Notes under the pieces: generated by a model
What the model saw: only the letters and a program-made list of their open reading frames with translations
What the model was told of the DNA's origin: nothing
Databases searched by the model: none
Translations under genes and position numbers: made by a program
Assembly: GCA_020543525.1 (NCBI GenBank)
Contig: JAHYIO010000003.1
Location: 1,364,001 to 1,428,000 of the forward strand
Direction of reading: 5' to 3'
Source: Coriolopsis trogii
Taxonomy: Eukaryota; Basidiomycota; Agaricomycetes; Polyporales; Polyporaceae
Length of the DNA: 64,000 nt
Part shown: positions 45,792 through 55,751 of the stretch, piece by piece
Layout of the letters: the number at the start of each line of letters is the position of its first letter
Position numbering within the stretch: position 1 is the first letter of the stretch

Positions 45792-47609
45792 ATGCCTCCG
45801 AGAGCACAGACAAGAGCTACGCCAAAGAGACTCAAGCAAAGGAAACTGGATGCTTTCCTTCCCAGCTCTCCTGCAGCTGCTACTTCACAACACTCTTCGC
45901 CCCCACGGGGAGGCCGCAAGAAGCAGCGACGTGTGAACAGTGATGAACTCGGGGTTGGCAACACAGGTCCTTTAGGGCTGCCTCTGGACGATGATGAGGG
46001 GTCCCAAAGCAGTGACCCAGGGGCAATCCACTTCGAGCCCACAGTTGTCGAGGTCTCAAGTAGTGAGGATGAGGACGACATGGCGCCACGGCCAACTTTG
46101 GCCACCAAGGGCAAGGGCCGTCTGCGCAGGGCTCACAGCAGTGACTTTGAGTCAGAAGATGCAGCAGAGCGTGAGGTTCCCGAGCGAAAGGGGAAGAAAG
46201 TTTCGAGGACACCGGCTGGCATCTTCGACTCGGACGAAGAGGAGGAGGTACGCCTTCCGAAGAGACGCAAACTCGTGAAAGGAGGACGGCCTCCAACACC
46301 TGAAGAAGAGGAAGTGGACTTGATGGACGAGGTTGACGAAGCCAGTGAGTCTGTTACATGCACTGTATTCCCCGGACTTCAACGCCACAACCCAGGGATC
46401 ATCGAATCACGACTGAGGACCCGGGACAAGCGTTCGGCATTCCAGAAGAACTTGGAAAAGCTCAAGAGTCTGTTCTCTTTCGCCTCCACGAAGAGCCCAT
46501 CGCTCACTCTGATGCAGGGAAGAAGCGGGGAGAAGCAGTTCAGTCTGAATCCTCGGCGTCCGACGAGGATGACGAGAATGAGGACCCAGTCCCGTTTGCC
46601 CATGCACGACCTGGCAATGGGGATAGAGACGAAGACGATGAAAGCGAACAAGAAGAGGAAGACACGTTCATCGTCGAAGACGACAACAGCCAGTTGATCG
46701 AGCTTCCGGCAGAGTTCAGCATGAACTCGTACCAGGACCTCCTGCACCACTTCAAGATCGTCTGCCAGCTCTTCGTCCATATGGCTGTCCATGACCCAGA
46801 TGAGCGGAGCGAAGCGGCGGTCACGCTTCAAGGCAGTACGCGAGGCTCTCGTTTGCACTTCCAGCCACCCGGCTGACTGATGTTCGACAGACCAGTACTT
46901 CGGTGTACCGTTGACAATCACGCGAAGAAAGCTGTCTGGCATGCGAGACTCTCTCGTCGCAGGCTCAACGTGGAAGCCCCATTTCCGCAAAGCACTCGAC
47001 AAGTACCCAAACTTCGAGCTCCAAAGCCTAGAATTCGTCGTGTTGGGTTGCGACGCATGCAATCTCGGCGGCCGCAAGTCGACCTTGCAGGGCAGGCTCA
47101 GCGGGGAGCCGTATGACCCGCTCACATACGAAGTACGAGCGCGGCCCTCCTCACACGGGCGAAAACGCTGACCCTCTCCGCCAGTCGACGGCAGACAGCA
47201 ACTCCGAGGATGAGGAAGAACCTCAACAAGTCAAGAAACAGTTCGACCTCGGCCGCTTCTGCGCCAAGAGGACGCGCACATACCACCAGTTCACCCACTG
47301 GGAGGTGCGTGCACGCCCAATCTTCCCGCACTGACCCTCACCCCCGACCGACAGTACCATCTATTCCACGCGTTGTGCGACGAAGTGGAGGCCCTCAAAG
47401 CGGCGCGCGAGGAGCGCAGCTTCGTGCAAGTGGCCTACGCCAACGGGCGGCAACCGCCCGAGGACCTCGGCGACGCCGACGCCATCATGGACTGGCTGGA
47501 CGAACGCCAGATCATCAGCATGCAGTGGCAGGAGATGAAGACGATGATGGACAACGCGCGACATCTGGAGGTGAAGGGCGGAAGGGGGGCGGACGGGGAC
47601 TCGGACTAG
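45792..47609 (+). CDS. DUF4211-domain nuclear protein with an N-terminal PIP-like box
   Basis: Six exons: 45792..46344, 46396..46467, 46518..46835, 46891..47132, 47185..47304, 47355..47609; 519 residues. The N-terminal half is disordered, highly charged (Asp/Glu/Ser runs) with basic patches typical of nuclear localisation signals. At residues ~16-23 the sequence QRKLDAFL fits the PCNA-interacting motif Q-x-x-L-x-x-F-(F/L). The C-terminal half has the DUF4211 pattern: EDTFIVEDD, LPAEFSMNSYQDLLHHFKI, YFGVPLTITRRKLSGMRDS and VVLGCDACNLGGRKSTLQG, then FVQVAYANGR and a helical end. The function of DUF4211 proteins is not known to me. The PIP-like box suggests a link to replication forks. The intron at 46836..46890 is the least sure; the donor was chosen to keep frame into QYFGVP. 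Confidence 0.78.
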
Positions 47610-47900
47610 CAATGAGTGACTGTATGTTGTGTGTGATAGTGCTGCGACCTCTTGCTTCTTGCGCTCAGCTTTGATCAGTCTGCGTCGTGAAGTCGTATGA
47701 GCAGGGCTCGAAGATGACACCCCAAGTTCGAGTGTCAGAGTGTGTCACTTCATGTCGTCGAAGTATGGCCACGAAAATGTACAGATATTATGTTCCAATG
47801 CTCTATTCTACAATGCGATTAGGTGGGAGTACCGTGCTATTGTTATATCCAATACGAGATAAATACCGAGGGCAGCGCACATCCGCACACGAAACATGCA

Positions 47901-49163
47901 TCAACGACGACAACCTTGCAGCGCCAGTCTTGACGTGGGTAGAGAAGAGACCATCCTATTGAACGCAGCGAGAACCTCGCGCATAGTTGGACGCTGGTCG
48001 AATCTGCCGCAGAGCATCGGTTTGACCACCGTGTAGAGCTCGGGCACGTTGTAGCCTGTGAGCTGCAACCCGAGCTAAAATCAGTGACGCATCAAACATA
48101 GACGTGCGTCGGAAATAGAACTCACATCCATAGCGTGTAAGATGAGGACTCCCAGCGCGTAAACATCAACCTTGTAAGGGTCGCTGGCTTCCCCCCGGTC
48201 TAGTTCAGGAGGAATCTCCGTCGCCATGAGGTATTGTATGCGCGGGTCAACGCTGTTGTATCTCGCGCTGAGCTCGTAGTCTATGCAAGCGTAGTGACCC
48301 TTGTAGTCTGTGAGAATGTTGCGGATGGAGATGTCTAGGTGGGCGATCTGATGCGCGTGCATGAAGGCAATGTGCTGGGCCCCTAATATTAGAACAGTCT
48401 GATCCAAACATAGACAGCTACGGAACGCACCTCTATGCATTGACGCAAGGCGCTGAAGAATTCGCCGAGGTTGCAGGTGGGCTCCATGGACACGCATGGG
48501 GACCATTCTTCCATGACGATGAACGCGAGCTTGTCCTTGGGCACCTCGATGAGGTCGAGCACGGCTAACGTTCGTGATTTACGGGCGGGGTTCGCTTGGC
48601 GCAAAATAGCACTCACGAATGCAATGGTTCATGGGATGGTTCCGGAGGGGTGGGCATGATAGTTGCCGGATGACGTCGTACTCACGACTGTAGAGATGGA
48701 CGGCCTTTATGACGACCTTGACCGCCGTCGAGCACTGTGTCCCACGAAAGAGACGATCTGGCTACAACAAATCGTGGGGGCTGAGCTTGCGCGCTGAGGG
48801 GCAAGCGCGACTCACCAGTCCGGCGTCAGGGCACAGCTCGTTCTCGTCTTGCCCACGACATGCCCGCAAATAGCCAGGGAGGTCCCGCGTGAAGGCGCAC
48901 CCCTCGGAAGCGAGCCTGGCCCAGTAGTCTTGGTACCACTGTTTGACGTCCTTGCAGGTGTCGAGGCGGAAACCACGGGATTCGATGAGGGCGCGGTAAG
49001 CGCACCAGTAGGGGGTCATCCGGCGATTGACGGCGTCCTCGTCCAAGTCTGATGACTGCGAGGTGGAGGACGCAGCGTCATCGTCGCTTTCGCATTCAGA
49101 CGGAGAAGGGGGCTCGAGTGGGGCTGAGCGGCGACGGCAAGGGGTCGAGGAAAAAGCTGCCAT
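47901..49163 (-). CDS. Atypical protein kinase-like protein
   Basis: Five exons on the complement: 47901..48074, 48126..48374, 48431..48564, 48617..48761, 48816..49163; 349 residues. A ~60-residue acidic Ser-rich head is followed by a compact protein kinase fold. It has an N-lobe strand pair with candidate Lys in AVKVVIKAV, a hinge FIVMEEW, the catalytic loop HLDISIRNIL (H-x-D and the metal-binding Asn are kept), a metal motif CIDYEL in place of DFG, and a C-lobe with DVYALGVLILHAMD and PMLCGRFDQRPTMREVLAAF. The Gly of DFG is replaced and the APE region reads PPE, so activity is uncertain. The glycine-rich loop is not obvious. The family resembles the expanded lineage-specific kinases of mushrooms. 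Exon 4 was placed at the acceptor before HIAFMHAHQ because it keeps phase. Confidence 0.78.
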
Positions 49164-49893
49164 AGATCAGATGCATGCAGGGAAGGCAGGATGAGTCAAA
49201 GGAAGGCATGAGTGGTAAGCGAGGGCAGGGCCTTAAGGCTGGAGGATGGAGTTGAGGGAGGGGAGAGGGAATGATTTGCTCGAAAAGGCAGAATGGCGAT
49301 GATAACACACCCGCCCGAGGAACGAGCGGCAGTGCGAGTCGGAGGGAGAGCAATAGGCCGAGGAAAGGAAGCCCATACGAGGCAAGAGCCTGTCTGTAGA
49401 TCGCGGCGGCAGCTGAGCAAACGTCCATCACCTGCAGAACGACCAGCCCGCCGTGCGACCATCGTGAGACGTCGCGGGCGTGCACAGTGTTCAGTCGCAG
49501 CGGGCCATACATGCAGCCACGAAATATGTGCTGCATATGGTGAGCAGGGGCGTGGCACGCGGACGGAGGATGACGGGGACGGTATGACGGAGAGAAGGGG
49601 GACGTGGCGTTGGTCGTCTTCTCCGTCCGCTGAGCGTGTCGGAGCGCGTCAGCGTTTTCCACAACCAGCACGCGAGCTCACACAACGGCAGGCGAGTGTC
49701 CGGGGCAGCGAGAGAGTTCTGTGCCAAACAGGGCAAGCCTCACACATGAGAGGGCGACAGAAGGGACGAGCTGCTCGATGCATGTCTATACGTGTACGAC
49801 TGCAGGAGAGCGTCCACAACCAGGGCGTGTGAACCTCGGCAAGCACGCACTTTGCCATGTTCAGTCTCCACCCAAACCACGAGTCCGGCACAG
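49164..49893. promoter_or_regulatory. Divergent intergenic region, kinase-like gene / RRM gene
   Basis: 730 bp between two divergent start codons. On each side the strand is pyrimidine-rich near the start codon. Long open frames occur here on both strands because the stretch is GC-rich, but none shows family features or splice continuity. No gene is called. Confidence 0.4.
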
Positions 49894-50586
49894 ATGGAGG
49901 AAGGCACAAAGTCCAAGAAAACAGTCTTCGTCGGCGGAATCGGCGACGACGTTGACGAGACCGTCCTCCTCGAGCACTTCGCCTCCTTCGGTCTGTTGCC
50001 ACGTCTCCTTCCATTCAGCTCACTCACCCCCGCTCACATGTTCAGGCGATGTGATCGAGGTACAGCTGCCGCCCGCACCCGCCAACCCGTCCAATCCGAA
50101 CGGTATGCGTCTTCCTGCTATTTTGGCCACACACACCTCTGACATATCCCATATGGTGAACAGAAACAAAGCACCGAGGGTTCGCCTTCGTTACGTACTC
50201 GTCCCCGGCCGATGCTCAGGACGCCATCGACAACATGGACCTCAACGAGCTCAACGGTCGTGTGCTCAGAGTCAACCTCGCCAGGCCGATGAAAGGCCCG
50301 ACCCAGGCCGCTGGCAACAGAGCAAGTACGCTTTTCATCACCTTCTCTCCACGGTTTCTCCGCTTTCTGAGCTAACATCCCTCTCTTCAGTTTGGGAGTC
50401 CGAAGAGTGGTTACGCAAACATGCGAAGCCTCTGGCGCAGAGCGGAGGTATGTCACCATGCCTCATGGCAGTCAGCCCGCACTGATCACACTCTTCACAG
50501 GCGCTGCGCTCCGAGCACCCACAAAGGAGGGGTCTCAGGACCCCGAAAACGGAGAGCAAGGCGACGAAGACGCGATGGAAGAGTGA
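49894..50586 (+). CDS. Single-RRM RNA-binding protein, cyclophilin E (PPIE) RRM type
   Basis: Five exons: 49894..49990, 50046..50102, 50164..50325, 50391..50447, 50501..50586; 152 residues. One RRM fills the first ~90 residues: RNP2 is TVFVGGI and RNP1 is HRGFAFVTY, the latter formed across a splice. The region after it ([13 protein letters not shown], then [11 protein letters not shown]) matches the linker that follows the RRM in PPIE/Cyp33 proteins. The cyclophilin domain itself is absent, and the protein ends in a short acidic tail. PPIE is a spliceosome-associated protein, so a role in pre-mRNA splicing is likely. The RRM-only form could be the ancestral fungal state or a loss; sequence alone cannot tell. 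Confidence 0.88.
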
Positions 50587-50759
50587 CCAGCTTTTTCTTT
50601 CCTCCGTGTACATCCTGCCAGCGTCTGCATTCACGCATAACCACCACGCGCGAGTGTGCCGACAACACAACGACAGAGGAAGCAGCACAAACGGTCAATA
50701 CGCATGGAGACTACAGGTACATGTACGTGCTATGATACAGATGCGGAAATGCAACGAGA

Positions 50760-51695
50760 TCAGATATTCGACCCAGCCGGATGCATGTCTGGCTCATCGA
50801 ACTGAGCCCGCGCACGCTTGATGTCCTCCTGCATGAACAGCAGCTCCTCCATACGCGCCAGCTTCTTCGCGTCCGCAGGTCGTGACAGCGCCCTCCGGAG
50901 GTCTTCGATGGAAAGGCGGGACTTCTTGCCACCCCCTGAAGCCGTCAGGACCTGCATGGCATTCTATATCAGTTTGGACCACTTGGTAGCCAGCGCATTG
51001 ATCACGCACCACATCCACAATGTACTCAATGAGTATCTCCTCCATGACGTTCACGGTATCGTTCGCAGGGTTCCGGTCGTCCCCAAAGCCGTACATGAGG
51101 TTCCGTACTGAAAAGCACGGCGTGGGGTCAAGCTCCATCATAGAGGCTGATAGCACAGACCACACGTACGCTCTTTCGTGAACAGCCCTCTATAACTCGG
51201 CCCTTTCTTCGCGCTCCTCCCGTACAAATTCGAATCCCGGGTGTATGTCGGGAAACTGTATGTGGACGATGGCGTCGCGCGGGGAAGCGCGGTCGAAGAC
51301 GACGCGACAGCAGGAGTGCCAGTCATGGGGGTGGCAGCCGTCGAGCTCGGCGCAGTGGTACTAGGAGCGGTCGTGATCGCGGGTCTTACTGGAGTCGCCG
51401 CCGAGCTCTGAGCCTGAGTCTGCTGCTGTTGCTGCTGCTGTTGGTGTTGTTGCTGGGGCTGTTGGTGTTGGTGTTGTTGTTGATGCTGCGACTGTTGCGT
51501 GTAGTAGGGATAGCCATGGTACGCGGCCCACGGCGAGCTTCCGTAGCTCGTCACGGCCGTCGGGGGCGCATATGGCTGGTACGGTGTCGTTGGGTACGAG
51601 CCCGGTGTCTGTGCATAGGCTGCGGCAGCTTGCGGATGATAACCAGGATATGTGTAGGGCGTTCCGGAAGTTGGATACTGAGGATAATGCGACAT
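50760..51695 (-). CDS. TAF13: TFIID subunit TAF13 with a long Q/P/Y-rich N-terminal extension
   Basis: Three exons on the complement: 50760..50963, 51010..51107, 51170..51695; 275 residues. The last ~105 residues are the TAF13 histone fold: RGLFTKELRNLMYGFGDD, then VNVMEEILIEYIVDV, and a final helix pair with LSIEDLRRALSRP and KLARMEELLFMQEDI. TAF13 pairs with TAF11 in TFIID. The first ~170 residues are low complexity: Pro/Tyr/Ala-rich, then a Gln/His tract, then Ser/Thr/Ala/Pro. Yeast and animal TAF13 lack such a head (about 120-170 residues in total). The extension is in one uninterrupted exon that runs into the first helix, so it is not a separate gene. No in-frame ATG lies upstream of 51695. 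The gene is divergent from RRP4. Confidence 0.9.
51424..51486 (-). repeat. CAG/CAA-type glutamine-histidine tract in TAF13
   Basis: Within the TAF13 first exon, an imperfect trinucleotide tract (CAG/CAA with CAC) encodes alternating Gln runs and His. Mixed codons suggest selection for the amino-acid tract or an old expansion. Length may vary between strains. Confidence 0.65.
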
Positions 51696-51924
51696 GTCGA
51701 GCTGCACAGATAGACAAAGCAGGGGATGGTGGGGGTAAGAAGTGTGTAACCTGAGTCGCGTCGGTGGCAGCAAAAGCGCGCGACGCGCTGTGGCGCGAGA
51801 TCCAGATCTGTGTCAGAGCCGGCGCTTCCTCTCAAACCTCCTTCTGCTCATTCCCAGATTCTCCCATAGCCTCTAGTAAACCGTAGCGGACACTGTCTTG
51901 CGCTTTTGGGGTATACTTTCTAGG
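51696..51924. promoter_or_regulatory. Divergent promoter, TAF13 / RRP4
   Basis: 229 bp between the start codons. GC-rich near TAF13 (GCGCGCGACGCG) and T-rich near RRP4. No specific binding motif is recognised. Confidence 0.45.
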
Positions 51925-53238
51925 ATGATTGCGTTTGCTTCCTTCCCTTCAGTTCCCGAAGCATCCGGATCTACTAGACACCATCCAGATGTCGAAGACG
52001 ACTTTCACATGGACCTGGGCGACGATGACCTCGAGGAGGGTACACAGAGGCTGACTGTGCCAGGAGAATACATCACGTCTTCCCAAGCATTCATGAGGTG
52101 CGTCCTTCTCTCCCGAAGGAATCAACATGTCCAGAACCTCCGCGGGCACACAGAGGTCACGGAACATATGTCGACAACGAGGAAGTCATAGCCTCCGTAG
52201 CAGGCACCGTGGAACGCGTCAACAAGCTCATTACAGTGCGTGCGGTACGCAGCAGGTACATCTCTCCCGCCATACCTGAACTTCGACCTGACAGTCTGTT
52301 CCTCTCTGTTAGGTATAATCCCGAGGTCGGTGATCTCGTAGTGGGGCGCATCACAGAAGTGAGCATATCCTGTCCATTTGTCTCTCCCAAGCAGTATACC
52401 GAGAATCACGCAGGTACAACCACGAAGATGGAAAGTGGACGCGAACTCGAGACAAGACGCGGTTCTGATGCTTTCATCGGTCAATCTCCCGGGAGGTGTC
52501 CAGGTCTGTCTCTCCCTCAAAGCGCATGCGCTTACGCACGGCGCCCACCGCTCACCGCCAGCCGCCTCCAGAGACGTAAGCTCGAGAGCGACGAGCTGCA
52601 AATGCGCACCTTCTTCGAGGAAGGCGATCTGCTCGTAGCCGAAGTCCAAGCGTTCTTCTCGGACGGCGCCATGTCTCTACACACACGCTCTCTCCGATAC
52701 GGCAAGGTGCGCGCGCACGAGACGTCTCTTTCACCATCAAACATTGGGCTCAAGTCGATGGTCTGCTGTAGCTTCGAAACGGTCAACTGGTGACGGTCCC
52801 CCCTATCCTCATCCGCCGCCTGAAGTCCCACTTCGTCTCCCTGCCTTGTGGGGTGGACCTCATCCTCGGCCTGAACGGCTACATCTGGGTGAGCAAGCAC
52901 GTCAAAGCGAGCGAGCAAGAAGGCGAAGAGGGCTTCGATGCCGAAGCCGTCTACTCGAACAAAAACGACGTAAGCGCCCCCAAATCCTCTGTCGCGCTCC
53001 GTGGAAACGGCCGCTCATAACCGTCTTGCAGCCAATCGACGACGCCACGCGCGCTGCCATCTCGCGCGTCAGCAATATCATCAAAATCCTTGCGGCGCAT
53101 TTCGTGCCGTTGACGGACACCGTCCTGCTCGAAGCGTACGAGTGGGCGGTCGAGCAGGAGAGCAGCGTCAGAGACTTGCTCGGGGACGAGGTTGGTGAGA
53201 ACTTGGTAGCTAGCGTTGGGTTTGGCATCCGGCAATGA
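51925..53238 (+). CDS. RRP4: Exosome cap subunit RRP4
   Basis: Seven exons: 51925..52097, 52154..52255, 52313..52358, 52414..52503, 52572..52706, 52772..52969, 53032..53238; 316 residues. RRP4 forms part of the S1/KH cap that threads RNA into the exosome core for rRNA, snRNA and mRNA 3' processing and decay. Domains in order: N-terminal beta domain with RLTVPGEYI and FMRGHGTYV; an S1 domain with [24 protein letters not shown] and LPGGVQRRK; a KH-like domain with GDLLVAEVQAFFSDGAMSLHTRS, NGQLVTVPPILIRR and CGVDLILGLNGYIWV; and a C-terminal helical region. The length is close to human EXOSC2 (293 aa) and yeast Rrp4 (359 aa). All introns are canonical. Confidence 0.95.
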
Positions 53239-53871
53239 AATGGTCGCCATGATGGTAGCCGCGGTGGCCATAGCCAAAATCCGACGTCGTACTGATGTAC
53301 ATGCGACTCCGCGATCCCGAAGGTTCCGTGGCTACGCAGGCACGTCGAGGTGGTAGCCTCTTCAACAACAAGTGCCAGCGACGGTACTGGTGACTCGCCC
53401 GGGAGGGCCCTTGCAGACTCGAAAGGGTGACATTTCCACTCTCCCGCGTAGTTGGGGAGTTCACTATGTTACACGGTCCTTTTGCCGGCTTAACATCATC
53501 CACCATGGTGCCCGCAAGCCTTGATTAGCCGCGCTTGTACCTTGCAAGTTCACTCATCGCATCTTCTGAATTCACGCAAACTGGCGATTGTGCTGTCATA
53601 CCTCTACCCTGCACATTGTGGACGACTTCCCACATGCGTGTTGAGATTTACCGAGGTACTTATCGAGGGTTCAGAAGAGTACATACAGACAGTATGCAAT
53701 CAATTCTATCAAATCATTAAGCGGCGCAGCGATTTTATAGCTACTACATGCTTTATTACATCCTGGTTAGACATAGAACTGGGAGATGTTCAGGACGAGG
53801 ACGCGACACTAGTTGGATAGGGGTGGAATTTGTGTACGGTTTTCGAGGCGAGTCGCCTTCGACACAGTCAG

Positions 53872-54552
53872 TCAGATGCGGGCGCGAACGAACGGCGAAC
53901 GCACCATGATAGACAGCTCGAGATTGCTCCCCCCTTCTACAGTTGAAGGCGGGTCGTGAATCGGCGGAGCAAGACGCGATTTCGGATGGCACTGACTCGG
54001 AACGGGATACCCTGTCAGTTCGCTGGCCATGATGAACACTCCTGCACCACTTCGGGTGTTGGGTGAGGACACTCGCGCAGAACGCGTCGATCCCTATCCC
54101 GTCCACCCCTCGCCTATTGTTGACATTTTTGAGGATTGACAAATCCACGAACTGACCGATCTGCGTCGCGAGTTGTCCGTGGCTCATTCGGCAGAGCCGG
54201 TGGGCAGCCGATACACTTCCCGTTCTGCCTACGTCTTCCGGACTACACGTGCGCGGGAGGACCCCTTCTGCCATCTTCATCGGGAGGAGACGTGATCCCC
54301 CCGCCACTGCATACCACATGCCTGAATGTCAGCTAACGGTATGACAAGTGCGCACTAACGAGCGGGTAGACGCACCAGGCTGTGGAATCCAAGCTACGCG
54401 GTGGGTCGGTACGAGCGGCGTGTATACCGCTCCAGTTCCGACGCATGTCCCCATGACCTCTCGAGGCCGAGGAAAAGGTTGAGAAGTTTATCTGTGAGGA
54501 GGAAAAAATGGGCCGTAGCCCGGAGATCGACGAGCTTGAGGAGAGTGCCCAT
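53872..54552 (-). other. Possible unassigned minus-strand gene (not modelled)
   Basis: Starting at an ATG (complement of 54550..54552) a 50-codon frame runs to about 54.4 kb. Further down, segments preceded by acceptor-like AG and followed by GT can be read. One is a frame around 53.88-54.09 kb that includes GVFIMASELTGYPVPSQC and HDPPSTVEGGSN. A TATA-like box lies ~92 bp upstream of the ATG. I could not join the pieces into one model with consistent phases, and I recognise no family. It could be a small lineage-specific gene or a pseudogene. Confidence 0.2.
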
Positions 54553-54643
54553 GCTGGACTACTATGAGATTGGCGAGAGAGCCCGAGATTGGATGGAGAC
54601 TAAGTGTGAGTGCTGATGGTGACTTGAAGGGGGATGAGGGGGG

Positions 54644-54651
54644 TATTTATA
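54644..54651 (-). promoter_or_regulatory. TATA-box-like element
   Basis: TATAAATA on the complement, inside a near-palindromic GGGTATAAATACCC, followed downstream by a C-rich then CA-rich leader. TATA-like elements at this distance are unusual in this window, where other promoters look TATA-less. Confidence 0.4.
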
Positions 54652-55751
54652 CCCGCTCGCGGTCCCGTTTTGGCCGCTATAGTGTGCTCAAGCAGTTCGG
54701 CCAAGCACTGGTGCTTTCACCGTTTGTCCGGCCGCTCCATCCAGTCAGCCGTCACTACCACTCACCTGGAACGAGCCGATGTCAATGTCATGCCATATGG
54801 CGCAGACATATTTGTCGCGTTGTCATGCACGCCTTGCAATCGTAACGTCGCTAAAGGAAGGTAAGGCAGATCTAAATATACAACTCGTTGGAGCAAAGAG
54901 CATTGGCATTGACTTGGGCATATGCCGTGAATCTGAAGAGTCGTGGCGCAGTGGTCTCAGACTCGTCTTTCACAATTGTGGGGCTACATCAAGACAAGAC
55001 GTCTGGATGCTGTAGCAGAGAGAATCATTAGTCGGTGGCGGGTGCCGCGAAGTCGAGCTACTGCCAACTCACCGAGTAGTGGTAGTAGTACATGCCAATG
55101 GTAGACAATAATGTTATGCTGCCCGACCTTGGCAACTCTAGGGCACTAGCCTCCGAAGGTAGTGTCGCCGATACCGCCGGCAACAGCACATATACATTAG
55201 TAGTGTCGCGAGCACCTTCAAGATTCACGGGTGCAGTGGGGTCTGACCAGTCAAGTGGTTCAACATCATCATCCAGCACGGACCCGGGACACTCCGAGTC
55301 GTACCGTAAGCGCCTTCAGATAGCGTGTTGGCCAGGAAAAATGAAAGTGTGCAGGACAAATATACCATGCTGGTTCTATGGTATATGCTGTATCGTCGGC
55401 CGCTTGGATGTCTGGAATCGAGGTGTGCCTCGGAAATTCCCCAATAAGCAGTAACTTCTTCAGTGAGATCTTGCAGGGTACAAAATCCTATGCTGACCTG
55501 GTACTTTCGACCGTTTGCGGAGAATATCTCAGGTCATACAAGTGACGTATACAGTGGGGAATCACCGGTCGCGACGTCCGTTGACGTCGTGGTCAGGCGG
55601 CATGATTAGCGGTTCACGTTCTCCACCACACATATGTCAATCTTTGCGTTTACTTCAATCTTTGTACTCGTCGCTCTGACAGTTATGGTAACAGCTAGAC
55701 ATTTTAAACAAACCAAACGGTGATTTGCGAGACGTCCGCTATCAAATCGCG

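Larger units (their letters stand above)
53239..55751. other. Gene-poor 2.5-kb stretch with weak coding hints
   Basis: No established gene between RRP4 and NTM1. Base composition is more even than in the flanking genes, with several direct stops in every frame. A TATA-like site and a chain of minus-strand open segments with plausible splice sites lie between 53.87 and 54.65 kb (listed separately). A minus-strand frame around 55.06-55.28 kb is also stop-free but shows no family. The stretch may hold a fast-evolving gene, a decayed gene or simply long UTRs. Confidence 0.45.

Noticed and set aside
46796..46880. Alternative frame in the DUF4211 gene ending in a basic segment (AKRRSRFKAVREAL)
   Set aside because: It needs a 40-nt intron and removes the QLFVHMAV stretch that fits the domain. 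The chosen donor at 46836 keeps the domain in frame.
49293..49832. A 179-codon plus-strand open frame between the kinase and RRM genes
   Set aside because: Arg/Ala-rich composition with no domain and equally long open frames on the other strand; it looks like chance in GC-rich divergent promoter sequence.
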